In this document: positions 1-9,500 of the stretch, one piece after another
How the letters are laid out: each line of letters starts with the position of its first letter
Numbering within the stretch: position 1 is the stretch's first letter
Assembly (NCBI RefSeq): GCF_028994805.1
Contig: NZ_JAJQQP010000001.1
Span: 413,464-477,463 of the forward strand
Length of the DNA: 64,000 nt
Reading direction: 5' to 3'
From: Promicromonospora iranensis
GTDB lineage: Bacteria > Actinomycetota > Actinomycetes > Actinomycetales > Cellulomonadaceae
Translations under genes and position numbers: made by a program
The notes under the pieces: generated by a model
Seen by the model: only the letters and a program-made list of their open reading frames with translations
What the model was told of the DNA's origin: nothing
The model's database searches: none

Positions 1-678
1 CTCCACGATGTCCGTCGGGATGGCCCGGATCGACGCCGAGAGCAAGGTCATGGCGAAACCGGTCTGGATCCAGATGAGCACGACCATGAGCAGGAAGGTG
101 TTGAGCGGCCGCTCCAGCAGGAACTGCACCGGCGAGCCGCCCAGCCAGACGATGATCTGGTTCAGTAGGCCGGTCTGCTCGACGCTCTCGGGCTTGAACT
201 CGTAGACGAACCGCCAGATGATGCTGGCGCCGACCATGGAGATGGCCATCGGCAGGAACACGAGGGCCTTCGCGAACTTCTCGAACCGGCTGTGGTCCAC
301 CACCACGGCGTAGACCAGGCCGATGAACGTGGCGAGGGCCGGCGCCACCAGCACCCACAGGGCCGTGTTCCCCAGTACGAGCAGGAACGCGGGCTCGGAG
401 AACGCCCTGGCGTAGTTGTCCAGCCCGATGAACTCGGAACCGTTGCGGTTCTGGAACGAGTTCACGATGGTCCCGCCGGCCGGGTAGAACAAGCCGGCTG
501 CAAGGAGCACGAGCGCGGGCCCCACGAATCCCCCCGCCACGAACCACTTCGACGGGTTCCGTCGCCGGTCCACCACCACGAGGATCAGGGCCATCACCGC
601 GACGAACAGCGCGATCGCGATGATCATCAGCAAGAACTTGTGCACCGGGTCGTCCCCGGCACTCAGAAGCCAGTCCAT
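1..678 (-). CDS. Sugar ABC transporter permease (MalF/AglF type), 3' end missing
   Basis: This is an inner-membrane permease subunit of a carbohydrate ABC importer, cut by the window edge; 226 codons of the N-terminal part are visible. The reading begins MDWLLSAGDDPVHKFLLMII and runs on through hydrophobic segments (about residues 13-33, 45-65, 105-130, 145-165 and 205-220). It contains the ASIIWRFVYEFKPE stretch typical of MalF/AglF-like permeases. The ATG at 678 is preceded by a GGAGG ribosome site. It lies 131 bases downstream of the solute-binding protein gene, with a hairpin in the gap, so the two are one operon. The conserved EAA loop that docks the ATPase lies beyond the edge. The likely substrate is an alpha-glucoside, judged from the neighbouring binding protein only. 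Confidence 0.85.
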   Translation of the reverse strand, partial: MDWLLSAGDDPVHKFLLMIIAIALFVAVMALILVVVDRRRNPSKWFVAGGFVGPALVLLAAGLFYPAGGTIVNSFQNRNGSEFIGLDNYARAFSEPAFLLVLGNTALWVLVAPALATFIGLVYAVVVDHSRFEKFAKALVFLPMAISMVGASIIWRFVYEFKPESVEQTGLLNQIIVWLGGSPVQFLLERPLNTFLLMVVLIWIQTGFAMTLLSASIRAIPTDIVE

Positions 679-750
679 GGATCCTCCAGATCCTGGTTGT
701 CGGGTCCGGTCGTCGTCGCCCGGGCCGAATTCTGGGTCCTCAGGCCCGCA

Positions 751-779
751 GAGGCGCGGGACAGGATGTCCCGCGCCTC
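751..779 (-). terminator. Intra-operon hairpin between binding protein and permease genes
   Basis: GAGGCGCGGGAC and its exact complement flank a 5-base loop (12-bp stem, 751-762 and 768-779). There is no U-run. In sugar ABC operons such a hairpin behind the binding-protein gene commonly lets binding protein exceed permease by partial termination or 3' stabilisation; that role is inferred here. Confidence 0.7.
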
Positions 780-809
780 CGCGCGTCACTCAGGACCGAT
801 TGCTGCTGA

Positions 810-2207
810 TCAGTTCTTCGGCCAGGAATTCTCGATGTCGTCGGTGACCTCCTGGCTGCTGGCGTCCGACGCGAACCACTCGGTGATACCGGCCCAGAAG
901 GAGCCGGTGCCGACCTCGGACGGCATCAGGTCGGACGCGTCGAAGCGGGCGACCGTGGCGGGGTCCGCCAGGATCTCGGCCGACAGCCGGTCGAAGTCCG
1001 TCGCCAGCAGCTCCGCGTCCAGCCCGGAGTTGGCGCTCACCCAGCCACCGGCCGGCGTCGCCGCCGCCTTGGCGTTGGCCCAGTCGGGGCTCGACAGGTA
1101 GGTCTGGAAGGCCTGCACCTCGGGGCGGTCCGTGAAGGCACCGATGAACTCACCGGCCACCAGGGTCGGCCGCTCGTCGGTCGTCTCGGCCGGCAGGTAG
1201 AAGGCGTAGACGTCGCCGTCCGGCGCCACGTTGGTGCCCTCGGGCCACTGCGTCTGGTAGAAGTTCGCCGCGCGGTGCATCCAGCAGTTGCCGTCGAGGA
1301 TCGGGTACCCGGCGTCCGTCCACGGGGTGGTCGCGATCGAGTCGACGTCGCCCAGACCACCGTTCACGTGGTCCGGGTTCTTGAGGATCTCGCCCGCGGC
1401 GTCCCATGCCTCGACGATCTGCGGGTCGTTGAACGGGATCTCGTGGGTGTACCACTGGTCATAGACCTCGGGCCCGGCGGTGCGAAGCACCACGTCCTCG
1501 ATCCAGTCGGTGCCCGGCCAGCCGGTGGCGTCACCGGACTCGACACCCGCGCACCAGGGGCGCGTCGCGCCCTCGTTGTCCGCGGCGATCTCCTCGGTGA
1601 GCGTCATCATGTCGTCCCAGGTCTCCGGGACCTCGTAGCCGGCCTCCTCGAACATCGTGGGGGAGTACCAGACGTACGACTTCACGTTCGAGCCCAGCGG
1701 GGCGGCGTAGAACGTGCCGTCGACGGTGCCGTACTCCTTCCAGTCCTCGGACCAGTACTCGTCGACATTGGCCTCGACCTGCTCGGGGGCAGGAAGGACG
1801 GCGTCGTACTGCGTCACCAGGGTGTTCAGCAGACCCGGCTGCGGCAGGATCGCGATGTCCGGCGGGTTGCCGGCCTGGACGCGCACCGGAAGCTGAGCCT
1901 CCATCTCACGTGAGGCCTCGTACTCGACGGTGACGCCTGTGCAGTCCTCGAACGGCTTGTAGGAGTCCTGCTGCGTCTCCGCCTCGGGCTCGACGATCGT
2001 GGTGTAGACGGAGACCGTCGTTCCGTCGAGGTCGCCGAACTCCTCGAAGACGCTGCAGTCGAGCTCGGGCGCGGCCGCGTTGCCGCCGTCGCCCCCGTCG
2101 CCTGCACCGTCATCGGTGTCGGCACAGGCCGACAGGACCAAGGCCAGGCTCGCGCCGGTCGCCGCCAGGGCGACCGCTCGACGTCTGGAAGCTGTCCGGA
2201 TAGTCAT
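810..2207 (-). CDS. Sugar ABC transporter substrate-binding lipoprotein (AglE type)
   Basis: This is the extracellular solute-binding protein that delivers a sugar, probably an alpha-glucoside, to the downstream permease. The 465-residue product starts MTIRTASRRR, followed by a hydrophobic stretch and the lipobox LVLSAC, so it should be a diacylglycerol-anchored lipoprotein. A short Gly/Asp linker follows, then a family 1 binding fold with NPPDIAILPQPG and the YSPTMFEEAGYEVPETWDD segment typical of the family. I chose the ATG at 2207 over an in-frame GTG at 2222 because GGAGGAG lies 6 bases before the ATG and the GTG would overlap that site. The upstream region carries a LacI-like operator half-palindrome. 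The substrate is inferred from resemblance, not shown. Confidence 0.9.
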   Translation of the reverse strand: MTIRTASRRRAVALAATGASLALVLSACADTDDGAGDGGDGGNAAAPELDCSVFEEFGDLDGTTVSVYTTIVEPEAETQQDSYKPFEDCTGVTVEYEASREMEAQLPVRVQAGNPPDIAILPQPGLLNTLVTQYDAVLPAPEQVEANVDEYWSEDWKEYGTVDGTFYAAPLGSNVKSYVWYSPTMFEEAGYEVPETWDDMMTLTEEIAADNEGATRPWCAGVESGDATGWPGTDWIEDVVLRTAGPEVYDQWYTHEIPFNDPQIVEAWDAAGEILKNPDHVNGGLGDVDSIATTPWTDAGYPILDGNCWMHRAANFYQTQWPEGTNVAPDGDVYAFYLPAETTDERPTLVAGEFIGAFTDRPEVQAFQTYLSSPDWANAKAAATPAGGWVSANSGLDAELLATDFDRLSAEILADPATVARFDASDLMPSEVGTGSFWAGITEWFASDASSQEVTDDIENSWPKN

Positions 2208-2337
2208 CTCGTACTCCTCCACTGCTTCGTGGGCTCAGAACCCTCTGACGTGCGGGTACGGCCCGGCGGACCGCCAGGTTGCCCTTCCTCAACGCAACCG
2301 TGGTTCACCGTCCAATGCAAGCCCATACAGCAGCACC

Positions 2338-2359
2338 TTGCATTACGAAACCGTTGCAA
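2338..2359. promoter_or_regulatory. Possible LacI-family operator upstream of sugar ABC operon
   Basis: The region between the sugar operon and map holds TTGCA (2338-2342) and TGCAA (2355-2359) as inverted arms. Within it is GAAAC-C-GTTGC (2347-2357), a near-palindrome centred on C2352 that resembles LacI-family sites. It stands out in this GC-rich gap by its AT content. A LacI regulator for this transporter would be expected outside the window. Weak to moderate call. Confidence 0.4.
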
Positions 2360-2484
2360 TCGCCCGAGTTGCCGACGTCGGGTGAAACCCGGGAGCATGC
2401 CCGCCGAGCACGTCGGCTCGCGGGTCGCCGGCGCGACGTAGGCTTGTGCCGCCAGTTCCCTGGTGCCCCTACGGAAGGACGGAC

Positions 2485-3264
2485 ATGATCGAGCTGAGGA
2501 CGCCGCGCGAGATCGAGGAGATGCGCCCGGCAGGACGCTTCGTCGCCGACGTGCTGCTCGCGGTCCGCGCTGCCGCCGAGGTGGGGGTGAACCTGCTCGA
2601 GCTCGACGAGGTCGCGCACAAGATGATCCGCGACCGCGGCGCGGAGTCGTGCTACATCGACTACCACCCGTCCTTCGGCGCCATGCCCTTCGGCAAGACC
2701 CTCTGCACCTCGGTGAACGACGGCGTGCTGCACGGCCTGCCGCACGACTACACGCTGCAGGACGGCGACCTGCTGTCGATCGACTTCGCCGCGTCCGTGA
2801 ACGGCTGGGTCTCCGACTCGGCGATGTCGTTCGTGGTCGGCACACCCGACCCGAGCCGCGCCGAGGCGGACGCGAAGCTGATCCGCACGACCGAGGTCGC
2901 GCTCGACGCCGGCATCGCCGCCGCGCAGCCGGGCAAGAAGGTCGGCGACATCTCCGCGGCGATCGCGGAGGTCGCGCACGCCGCCGGCTACTCGATCAAC
3001 ACCGACTTCGGCGGCCACGGTGTGGGGCGCACCATGCACGGCGACCCGCACGTGCCGAACAACGGGCGGGCCGGCCGCGGCTTCCCGCTCAAGCCGGGCC
3101 TCGTCATCGCCGTCGAGCCGTGGTTCCTCGAGACCACCGACGAGATCTACACCGACGCCGACGGGTGGACGCTCCGCTCCGCGGACGGGTCCCGGGGCGC
3201 GCACTCGGAGCACACGATCGCGATCACGGAGGACGGCCCGCTGGTCCTGACGGCGCGCGACTGA
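2485..3264 (+). CDS. map: Type I methionine aminopeptidase
   Basis: This cytosolic dimetal hydrolase removes the initiator methionine from new proteins. The 259-residue length fits type I enzymes. The five metal ligands are recognisable: Asp in LLSIDFAASVNG, Asp in VSDSAMSF, His in GGHGVGRTMHGDPH, Glu in VIAVEPWF and Glu in SEHTIAI. The substrate-binding His lies in VLHGLPHD. The ATG at 2485 follows GGAAGG with good spacing; longer in-frame starts add residues with no homology feel. It stands alone and ends in a strong hairpin shared with the convergent HAD gene. Confidence 0.96.
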   Translation: MIELRTPREIEEMRPAGRFVADVLLAVRAAAEVGVNLLELDEVAHKMIRDRGAESCYIDYHPSFGAMPFGKTLCTSVNDGVLHGLPHDYTLQDGDLLSIDFAASVNGWVSDSAMSFVVGTPDPSRAEADAKLIRTTEVALDAGIAAAQPGKKVGDISAAIAEVAHAAGYSINTDFGGHGVGRTMHGDPHVPNNGRAGRGFPLKPGLVIAVEPWFLETTDEIYTDADGWTLRSADGSRGAHSEHTIAITEDGPLVLTARD

Positions 3265-3293
3265 CCCGTGCCGGGGTAGAACCCTGGCGTGAC

Positions 3294-3329
3294 AGAACCC
3301 CAGCGGGCGCCAGTACCCGCTGGGGTTCT
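3294..3329. terminator. Bidirectional terminator hairpin (14-bp stem)
   Basis: Perfect 14-bp arms (3294-3307 and 3316-3329; AGAACCCCAGCGGG and complement) flank an 8-base loop, between the convergent map and HAD genes. A partial direct copy of the arm start, GTAGAACCC, lies just before at 3277-3285. That arrangement recurs at several other hairpins in this window. Confidence 0.85.
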
Positions 3330-3340
3330 ACCTCGGCACT

Positions 3341-4159
3341 TCAGATCAGGGTCTTGAGCGCCTGGATCACGCCGTGCTGGGAGATGTCGCCGACCGTCTC
3401 GTGGGCGATCGCCTTCACCGCCTCCGGGGCGTGCCCCATCGCGACCGCCCGAGCGGCCCAGCTCAGCATCTCGATGTCGTTCAGGCCGTCACCGACGGCG
3501 AACGTGTTGAGCTGCGGGACGCCGAGCGTGGCACGGATGGTCTCCAGCGACGTCGCCTTGCTCAGGTGCCGCGGTGTCACGTCGATCCAGTCCGGACCGG
3601 CCTGTGTGGCGGTGACGCCGTGCCGGCGGAGCGGCTCGAGCAGGTCCAGCACGTCCGGGCCGCGCAGGATGGCGCGCGACGCGGGCAGCACGCCCAGCCC
3701 GCCGACCGGCACCACCCGCTGCGCGCCGTTGACCTCGTGGGGAGCGAACGTCCGGTTCACGCGGTAGCCGACGCCGATCTCCTCGACGCCGATCTGCACG
3801 TCGGGGAACCGGCTCAGCGCCATCTGGGCGACCGGGCCGACGTCGAACGTCAGCACGTCCTCGAGCATGTAGCCGTTGGCGCAGGTGTCGCACAGCCGCG
3901 CCGTCACCGCTCCGTTGGAGGCGACCACCCAGCCGTCGGTGATCCCCAGCTCCTTGGCCACGGGCAGGATTCCCGTCAACGACCGACCCGACGCCAGGAC
4001 CACGTGATGCTTCCGGCTGCGCACGAGCTGCACGGCCAGAACCGTCGGCTCGGGCACTCGCTGCCCGGTCACCAACAGGGTCCCGTCGATGTCGAGAGCG
4101 ACCAGGTGAGGCGCATCGTTGCGCACACGCATGGACACCGGTTGGTCGTCCAGGATCAT
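3341..4159 (-). CDS. Cof-type HAD hydrolase, first paralog
   Basis: This is a haloacid dehalogenase-superfamily phosphatase of the Cof/YidA group, probably acting on small sugar phosphates or flavin phosphates in the cytosol. Motif I is ALDIDGTL, motif II is in VLASGRSLTG and motifs III/IV are in FAVGDGLNDIEMLSWA. A typeII C2 cap lies between them. The start at 4159 gives 272 residues and has a GGGGG tract 6 bases upstream. An in-frame ATG at 4132 begins nearer the first motif and cannot be excluded. It shares much of its sequence with the next gene downstream in coordinates (4296-5102), for example GWVVASNGAVTARL versus SWIVASNGAVTARL, so the pair is a tandem duplication. Confidence 0.88.
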   Translation of the reverse strand: MILDDQPVSMRVRNDAPHLVALDIDGTLLVTGQRVPEPTVLAVQLVRSRKHHVVLASGRSLTGILPVAKELGITDGWVVASNGAVTARLCDTCANGYMLEDVLTFDVGPVAQMALSRFPDVQIGVEEIGVGYRVNRTFAPHEVNGAQRVVPVGGLGVLPASRAILRGPDVLDLLEPLRRHGVTATQAGPDWIDVTPRHLSKATSLETIRATLGVPQLNTFAVGDGLNDIEMLSWAARAVAMGHAPEAVKAIAHETVGDISQHGVIQALKTLI

Positions 4160-4295
4160 CACGTACCCCCATGGCACCGTGAGCGCCGTCACCCTTCGAC
4201 GGATCGCGCCCAAATGTACAGGCATTCGGCTAGTGATCCATACCTTTGCACGGATATCTTTCACCCACGGCGTCAGCCGTTGGCTATTTTTACCC

Positions 4296-5102
4296 TCAAA
4301 GCAGAGATCTGAGCACTTCTACAACGCCATCGTCCTCGATAGAGCCGGTCACTTCATCCGCAGCAGCCTGAACAGTGTCCGACGCATGGCCCATGGCCAC
4401 ACCTCGGCGGGCCCAGCGGAGCATGTCGATGTCGTTGCTGCCGTCGCCCACGGCGACGGTGTTCTCGGCGGCCACGCCGAGCTCCTTGCGTACCTCCTCC
4501 AGCGCGGACGCCTTGGTCACGCCCTGGGGGGCGATGTCCATCCACGCGGACCAGCCGACGGCATAGGTCACGTCGTCGAACCCGAGGCGCGCGGCGATCT
4601 CGTGGAACTCCTCGCTGGTCTCGCCAGGACTGCGCACCACCACGCGGGTGACGTGCCCCGCCCAGAGGTCCTCGAAGTCGACCACGCGATGCTCACCGTT
4701 CAGCTCCCCGTCCGGGAAGAGCTCGGTCATCCGGAAGCCGACACCGACGTCCTCGACCGCGTAGCGCGCGTGCGGGAGCTCCTCCTTGAGCATGCGGAGC
4801 ACCGGCTGCGGGTCGAACATCTCGACACGCTCCAGGGTGTATCCCATGTCGGCGGACGCGTCGAGGCGCGCGGTGACCGCGCCGTTCGACGCGACGATCC
4901 AGGAGTCCTCGATCTTGAGCTCCGCCGCGATGGGCGTCATGGCGATCAGCGACCGCCCCGAGGCCAGCACGACGTGGTGCCCGGCCGCTCGGACGGCGGC
5001 TACGGCGTCCCGCGCGGCATCGGAGAGCACTTCGTCATAGGTGACGAGCGTGCCGTCGATGTCGAGGGCTACGAGGAGCTTTCGGTCGATGTCGCTGGGC
5101 AC
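4296..5102 (-). CDS. Cof-type HAD hydrolase, second paralog
   Basis: This is a 268-residue HAD phosphatase with the same layout as its neighbour: LVALDIDGTLVTYDEVL (motif I, nucleophile Asp), VVLASGRSLIAM (motif II), and VAVGDGSNDIDMLRWARRG (motifs III/IV, Mg-binding Asp pair). The start is GTG at 5102. It lies about 150 bases downstream of serS, on the same strand and behind a long hairpin, and upstream of the first paralog. Substrates of this group are promiscuous phosphosugars; none can be assigned from sequence. In actinobacteria a Cof-type HAD gene often sits close to serS, which agrees with the context. Confidence 0.9.
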   Translation of the reverse strand: MPSDIDRKLLVALDIDGTLVTYDEVLSDAARDAVAAVRAAGHHVVLASGRSLIAMTPIAAELKIEDSWIVASNGAVTARLDASADMGYTLERVEMFDPQPVLRMLKEELPHARYAVEDVGVGFRMTELFPDGELNGEHRVVDFEDLWAGHVTRVVVRSPGETSEEFHEIAARLGFDDVTYAVGWSAWMDIAPQGVTKASALEEVRKELGVAAENTVAVGDGSNDIDMLRWARRGVAMGHASDTVQAAADEVTGSIEDDGVVEVLRSLL

Positions 5103-5184
5103 GATCGCAGCCTACCGACACGAACATGAACGCCAACCGACCAGGGCCCCGAGATCGGCGAAATGTCAGATGATCGCCATGGTT

Positions 5185-5239
5185 GTGAGCGTGACCGTTG
5201 CGCCTACGCGTCCGCGACAGGCGCAACGGTCGTGCTCAC
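5185..5239 (-). terminator. Long hairpin after serS
   Basis: Arms of 21 bases (5185-5205 and 5219-5239) pair at 19 positions around a 13-base loop, directly 3' of the serS stop. There is no U-run. It is likely a terminator or 3'-stabilising hairpin separating serS from the HAD gene. Confidence 0.75.
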
Positions 5240-5250
5240 GGCCCAAGGGG

Positions 5251-6522
5251 CTACTTGGTGGGTTCCAGGAGCTCCAGGCCGCCCAGGTACGGGCGCAGGG
5301 CCTCCGGGACGTACACCGAGCCGTCGGCCTGCTGGTGGTTCTCCAGGAGGGCGACGATCCAGCGCGTCGTACCGAGCGTGCCGTTCAGCGTGGCGACGGT
5401 CCGGGTGGAGCCGTCCTCGGTCCGCTCGCGGATGCCCAGGCGGCGGGCCTGGAACGTCGTGCAGTTCGACGTCGAGGTGAGCTCCAGCCAGCGCTCCTGC
5501 GTGGGCAGCCACGCCTCGCAGTCGAACTTGCGGGCCGCCGACGAGCCGAGGTCGCCCGCTGCCGTGTCGATGACGCGGTAGGGCAGCTCGACCTTGGCCA
5601 TCATGGCCTCCTCCCAGCCCAGCAGGCGCTGGTGCTCCGCCTCCGCGTCCTCCGGGGCGCAGTAGCTGAACATCTCCACCTTGTGGAACTGGTGCACGCG
5701 GATGATCCCGCGCGTGTCGCGGCCCGCCGAGCCGGCCTCGCGCCGGTAGCAGGCGCTCCAGCCGGCGTAGCGCATCGGCCCGTCCGACAGGTCGACGATC
5801 TCGTCGCTGTGATACCCGGCGAGGGCCACCTCGGAGGTGCCGACCAGGTACAGGTCGTCCTTCTCCAGGCGGTAGACCTCGTCGGCGTGCGCACCGAGGA
5901 AGCCGGTGCCCTGCATGGTCTCGGGCTTGACGAGGGTCGGCGTGATCATGGGCGTGAAGCCCTCCTGCACGGCCAGGTCCATCGCCATGTTCAGCAGCGC
6001 GAGCTCCAGGCGCGCACCGATCCCGGTGAGGAAGTAGAACCGCGCACCGGACACCTTGGCGCCCCGCTTGGTGTCGATGGCGCGCAGTCCCTCGCCCAGC
6101 TCCAGGTGGTCCTTCGGCTCGAAGCCCTCGGCCGCGAAGTCACGACGCTCGCCCACCTGCCGGAGCTCGACGAAGTCCTCCTCGCCGCCTGCCGGCGCGC
6201 CCTCGATCACGTTGGCGATGGAGTACAGCACGCGGTCGAGCTCCTGCTCGGCCTCGGTCGCCGTGGCCTGGTGGCTCTTGACGTCCTGGGCGAGCTGCTT
6301 GGTGCGTGCCAACAGCGCCTGCTTCTCGTCGCCCTGCGCCGTGGCCACCTGCTTGCCCAGGGACTTCTGCTCCGCGCGCAGGCTCTCGAACTCGGACAGG
6401 GACGAGCGGCGGCGCGCGTCGGCGTCGAGCGCCACGTCCACGAGGTCGGGGTCGTCGCCGCGAGCCACCTGGCTCGCTCGGACGACGTCGGGGTTGTCGC
6501 GCAGAAGTCGGAGATCGATCAC
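5251..6522 (-). CDS. serS: Seryl-tRNA synthetase
   Basis: This class II synthetase charges tRNA-Ser (and tRNA-Sec if present). The product is 423 residues, normal for bacterial SerRS. The N-terminal antiparallel coiled-coil arm that grips tRNA spans roughly residues 28-105 and is rich in Glu, Gln and Lys. Motif 2 is in [16 protein letters not shown] with the following RVHQFHKVE, and motif 3 is in [17 protein letters not shown]. The [13 protein letters not shown] stretch is also family-typical. The start is GTG at 6522, giving the canonical [17 protein letters not shown] opening. It follows the 1430-residue membrane-protein gene by only 9 bases and is probably cotranscribed with it. Confidence 0.97.
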   Translation of the reverse strand: MIDLRLLRDNPDVVRASQVARGDDPDLVDVALDADARRRSSLSEFESLRAEQKSLGKQVATAQGDEKQALLARTKQLAQDVKSHQATATEAEQELDRVLYSIANVIEGAPAGGEEDFVELRQVGERRDFAAEGFEPKDHLELGEGLRAIDTKRGAKVSGARFYFLTGIGARLELALLNMAMDLAVQEGFTPMITPTLVKPETMQGTGFLGAHADEVYRLEKDDLYLVGTSEVALAGYHSDEIVDLSDGPMRYAGWSACYRREAGSAGRDTRGIIRVHQFHKVEMFSYCAPEDAEAEHQRLLGWEEAMMAKVELPYRVIDTAAGDLGSSAARKFDCEAWLPTQERWLELTSTSNCTTFQARRLGIRERTEDGSTRTVATLNGTLGTTRWIVALLENHQQADGSVYVPEALRPYLGGLELLEPTK

Positions 6523-6531
6523 GACCCGAGC

Positions 6532-9500
6532 CTATCGGGGCTGTCCCGTCGATTTCGTCCGCAGCGCGACCAGCGTGAGCAGCGGCACCGCAGGGATGAG
6601 CGCGATCATCGCGATCCGCAGGCCGAAGTCGTTGACCAGAGAGCCCAGCACGGCCATCGCCCACATCGCCACGAGCGCAGGCCGGAAGAACTCCCAGCGC
6701 TCCTGTGCGCGCACGAACCAGCCGGGGGTCAGTCGCTGCCGCCACGCCGCCGGGCCGTACAGCACCAGCCCGACCAGCACGAGCACGAGCACCGTGACCC
6801 AGACGGTAGGCCCACCGGTGATCGAGTTCAGCGCGTACAGAGCCTTGCGCAGCACGGTCGACACGGCCTCGCCGTCGATCACCTGGCCCACGAACCGGCC
6901 GAGGTGCGAGCGGGCCTCGGGTGGCCGCAACCAGTCCAGGACCCCGACGAGCGCGACCACACCGACGCCGGCGGCCCCTACCCAGAGGAACCGCCAGAGG
7001 GTGAGCCGTAGCCCGGAAGCGGCCATGCCGACCACCACGAACGCCGGGACCAGCACCAGCCCGCCGCCGAGATCCGCGCCGAGGGTCGGCCAGACGACGA
7101 TCGCCATCGCGATCACCCCCACCGCGGTCACCGCGAGCGCGGCCAGCACCCGGCGTCCCCGGGTCACGAGCAGCTGGGCGAGCGCCGCCGCCAGGACGAT
7201 CGCCGCCACCGCGTACACGGAGAACGTGGGGTTGCCGAAGCCGTAGAACCTGGCGCCGTAGGTCGGGGCCGAGCCGAGCGGCGCCGCCCGGTTCAGGGGC
7301 GTGCCGAACAGCGCGTCCACCGTGAGCGCGACGAACGTGATGCCGGCGACCACGGCCGGGGCGGCCCACAGCGGTCGTCGCGGGGCGAGCAGGCTGAGCC
7401 CGGCCACGGCCGCCGTCACGAGCGCCGTGGCGCCCACGATCGCGAGCCCCGGCAGGTCGAACCGCCACCAGCCCGTCAGCGAGGCCAGGAACCCGCCGGC
7501 CGGGAGCGCGGCGAGCGCGGTGGCGGCGACCTCGGCGGCGCGCCGCCACGTGCCGGGGACGTCACCGAGCCCGCGTGCCCGGCGCCGGCGCGGCACCCAC
7601 CAGCACATCGCGGCCAGTGCGAGACCCAACCAGAACGGCACGTCCACGAGCCAGATGTAGGCGTCGCGGCGCACGTGGTCACGGGCCGTCATGTCGGCGA
7701 GCTCGTCCGCGGTGAGCCAGGCGGAGGCGGGCCGCTCACCGCCACGCAGCAGCGGCGTCGGGTCGACGTCGGCGGGCAGGTCCACGCCGACGGCGTCGAG
7801 CACCGCGGCCGGAACGTCCATCAGCCGCACCACGCCTTCCGTGCGGGTGGCGGTGCTGGCCAGGTAGCGGGGAAGTCCCTCGTTCGCCGCGGACGGCCGC
7901 GTCATCGCCAGCCCGAGCTCGAGCGCGTGCTCCGGCACGGTCGCGACATCGATCACCAGCACCGTCGTGTCCGCCGGCGCGGCATCGAGCACGCGCCAGA
8001 CCGCGAGGTCCACGTCGGAGACCAGGTCGGCGCGGAGGGCCGCCACCTGCTCCCTGCCGTCCGGCTCCTTCTCCAGCTCCGCACGCTGTGTGACGTCGAG
8101 GAGCGCCGACCCGGCGTCCACGAAGGTGACCGGGCACTCCCACGCGCCCGACCCCTCGGCCACCGCCGTGTCGAAGTCGAAGTACCGGCCCACGCTGCCG
8201 TCCCGGTCGGCGAGCGCCACCGCAGCGCCCGGCCCGACCGCCGTCGTGCACTCGTCCGCCAGGGCCTCGCCGAGCGTGCCCGGGTGGGCGGCGTAGCCCG
8301 ATCCGCGCTGCAGCTCCAGGAAGCGGTCCCACTGGTCGACGACGGCGGGGCTGTCGCCCCGCGCCGGCGTCACGGAGACGTCGTCGCAGATCCAGTGGTT
8401 GTCGGCGTCGCGCTCGTCGGCGATCTCGGCGAGCCGGCCCGCCGACAGGCTGAGCCAGCCGCTGTCCGGGCAGCGCGCCGCACGCCCGTTGGGCAGGGTG
8501 AGGCCCGCGGCGTCCGCACCTCCGGCCAGGAGGCCGTACAGGGTGGGTGCGGGCGCCTTGCCGGTGTCCAGGGACGGCTGGACGTCGGTCCAGCGCAGCC
8601 CCTGGGTGCCGACGACGATGACGCTGCCGCCCGGCGGCACGACCGGTGCCGCGGTGCTGAGCGAGCCGGACTCCTCGCCCGCCGAGTCGGCCCCGGGCAC
8701 CGGCAAGACCGCCGCAGCGAACAGCAGGCTGAGCAGCAGGGCGCCGGACAGGCCGAGCACGGCGGACGGTACGCGGCGCACCGGCTCGGTCTGTCTGCCG
8801 GAGGGCAGCCAGCCGCGCGCGTCGAGGAACCGGGTGAGCAGGTCGGACCGGACCGCGAGCAGCGCGACCAGCCCGAACGGCACCAGCAGGAGCAGCCCGC
8901 GCAGGCGGTCACCCAGGAAGGGCGCCGCGTCGACCCCGACCGTCACGAGCGCCACGGCGGCCACGACGCCGGCCGCGCGCCACACGGGCCGGGACTGCCG
9001 CTCGGTACCGGGGGCTCGCGTGCCGCCGCCCGGCGCCGCGCCGGTTCCGGGCCGCGTACGGCTCCGCACCACGTAGGCCGCGAGGCCACCGGCGAGCACG
9101 AGCCCGGCCACGGCGTAGACCAGGAACGCGACGTCGGAGAACCCGTAGAACCGGTCGGCGGTAGCGAGCGAGGAACCCAGCAGCGAACCTTGCAGCAGCG
9201 TGAAGCCGGTGCTGCCGTCGATGGTGAACACGAGCCAGGTGACCCCCGCCGCCGCGACGGCGTTGCGCCACGGGGCCGGGGGGAGCAGGCGGGACACGGC
9301 GCGCACCGTGAGCGCGACCAGGACCGTCGCAGCGGTGAGCGACAGGGCCAGACCGAACTCGGGCGCGGGCCACACCCACCAGCGGGTCAGGGTCGCGAGG
9401 GCGGCGGCAGCCGGGGCCGACACCGCGAGGAGCAGGGCGCTCAGCGCGAGCCGTTGGCGGTAGGGACCGGGCTCACGGCGTGGCCGCCCCGTGCGGCGGG

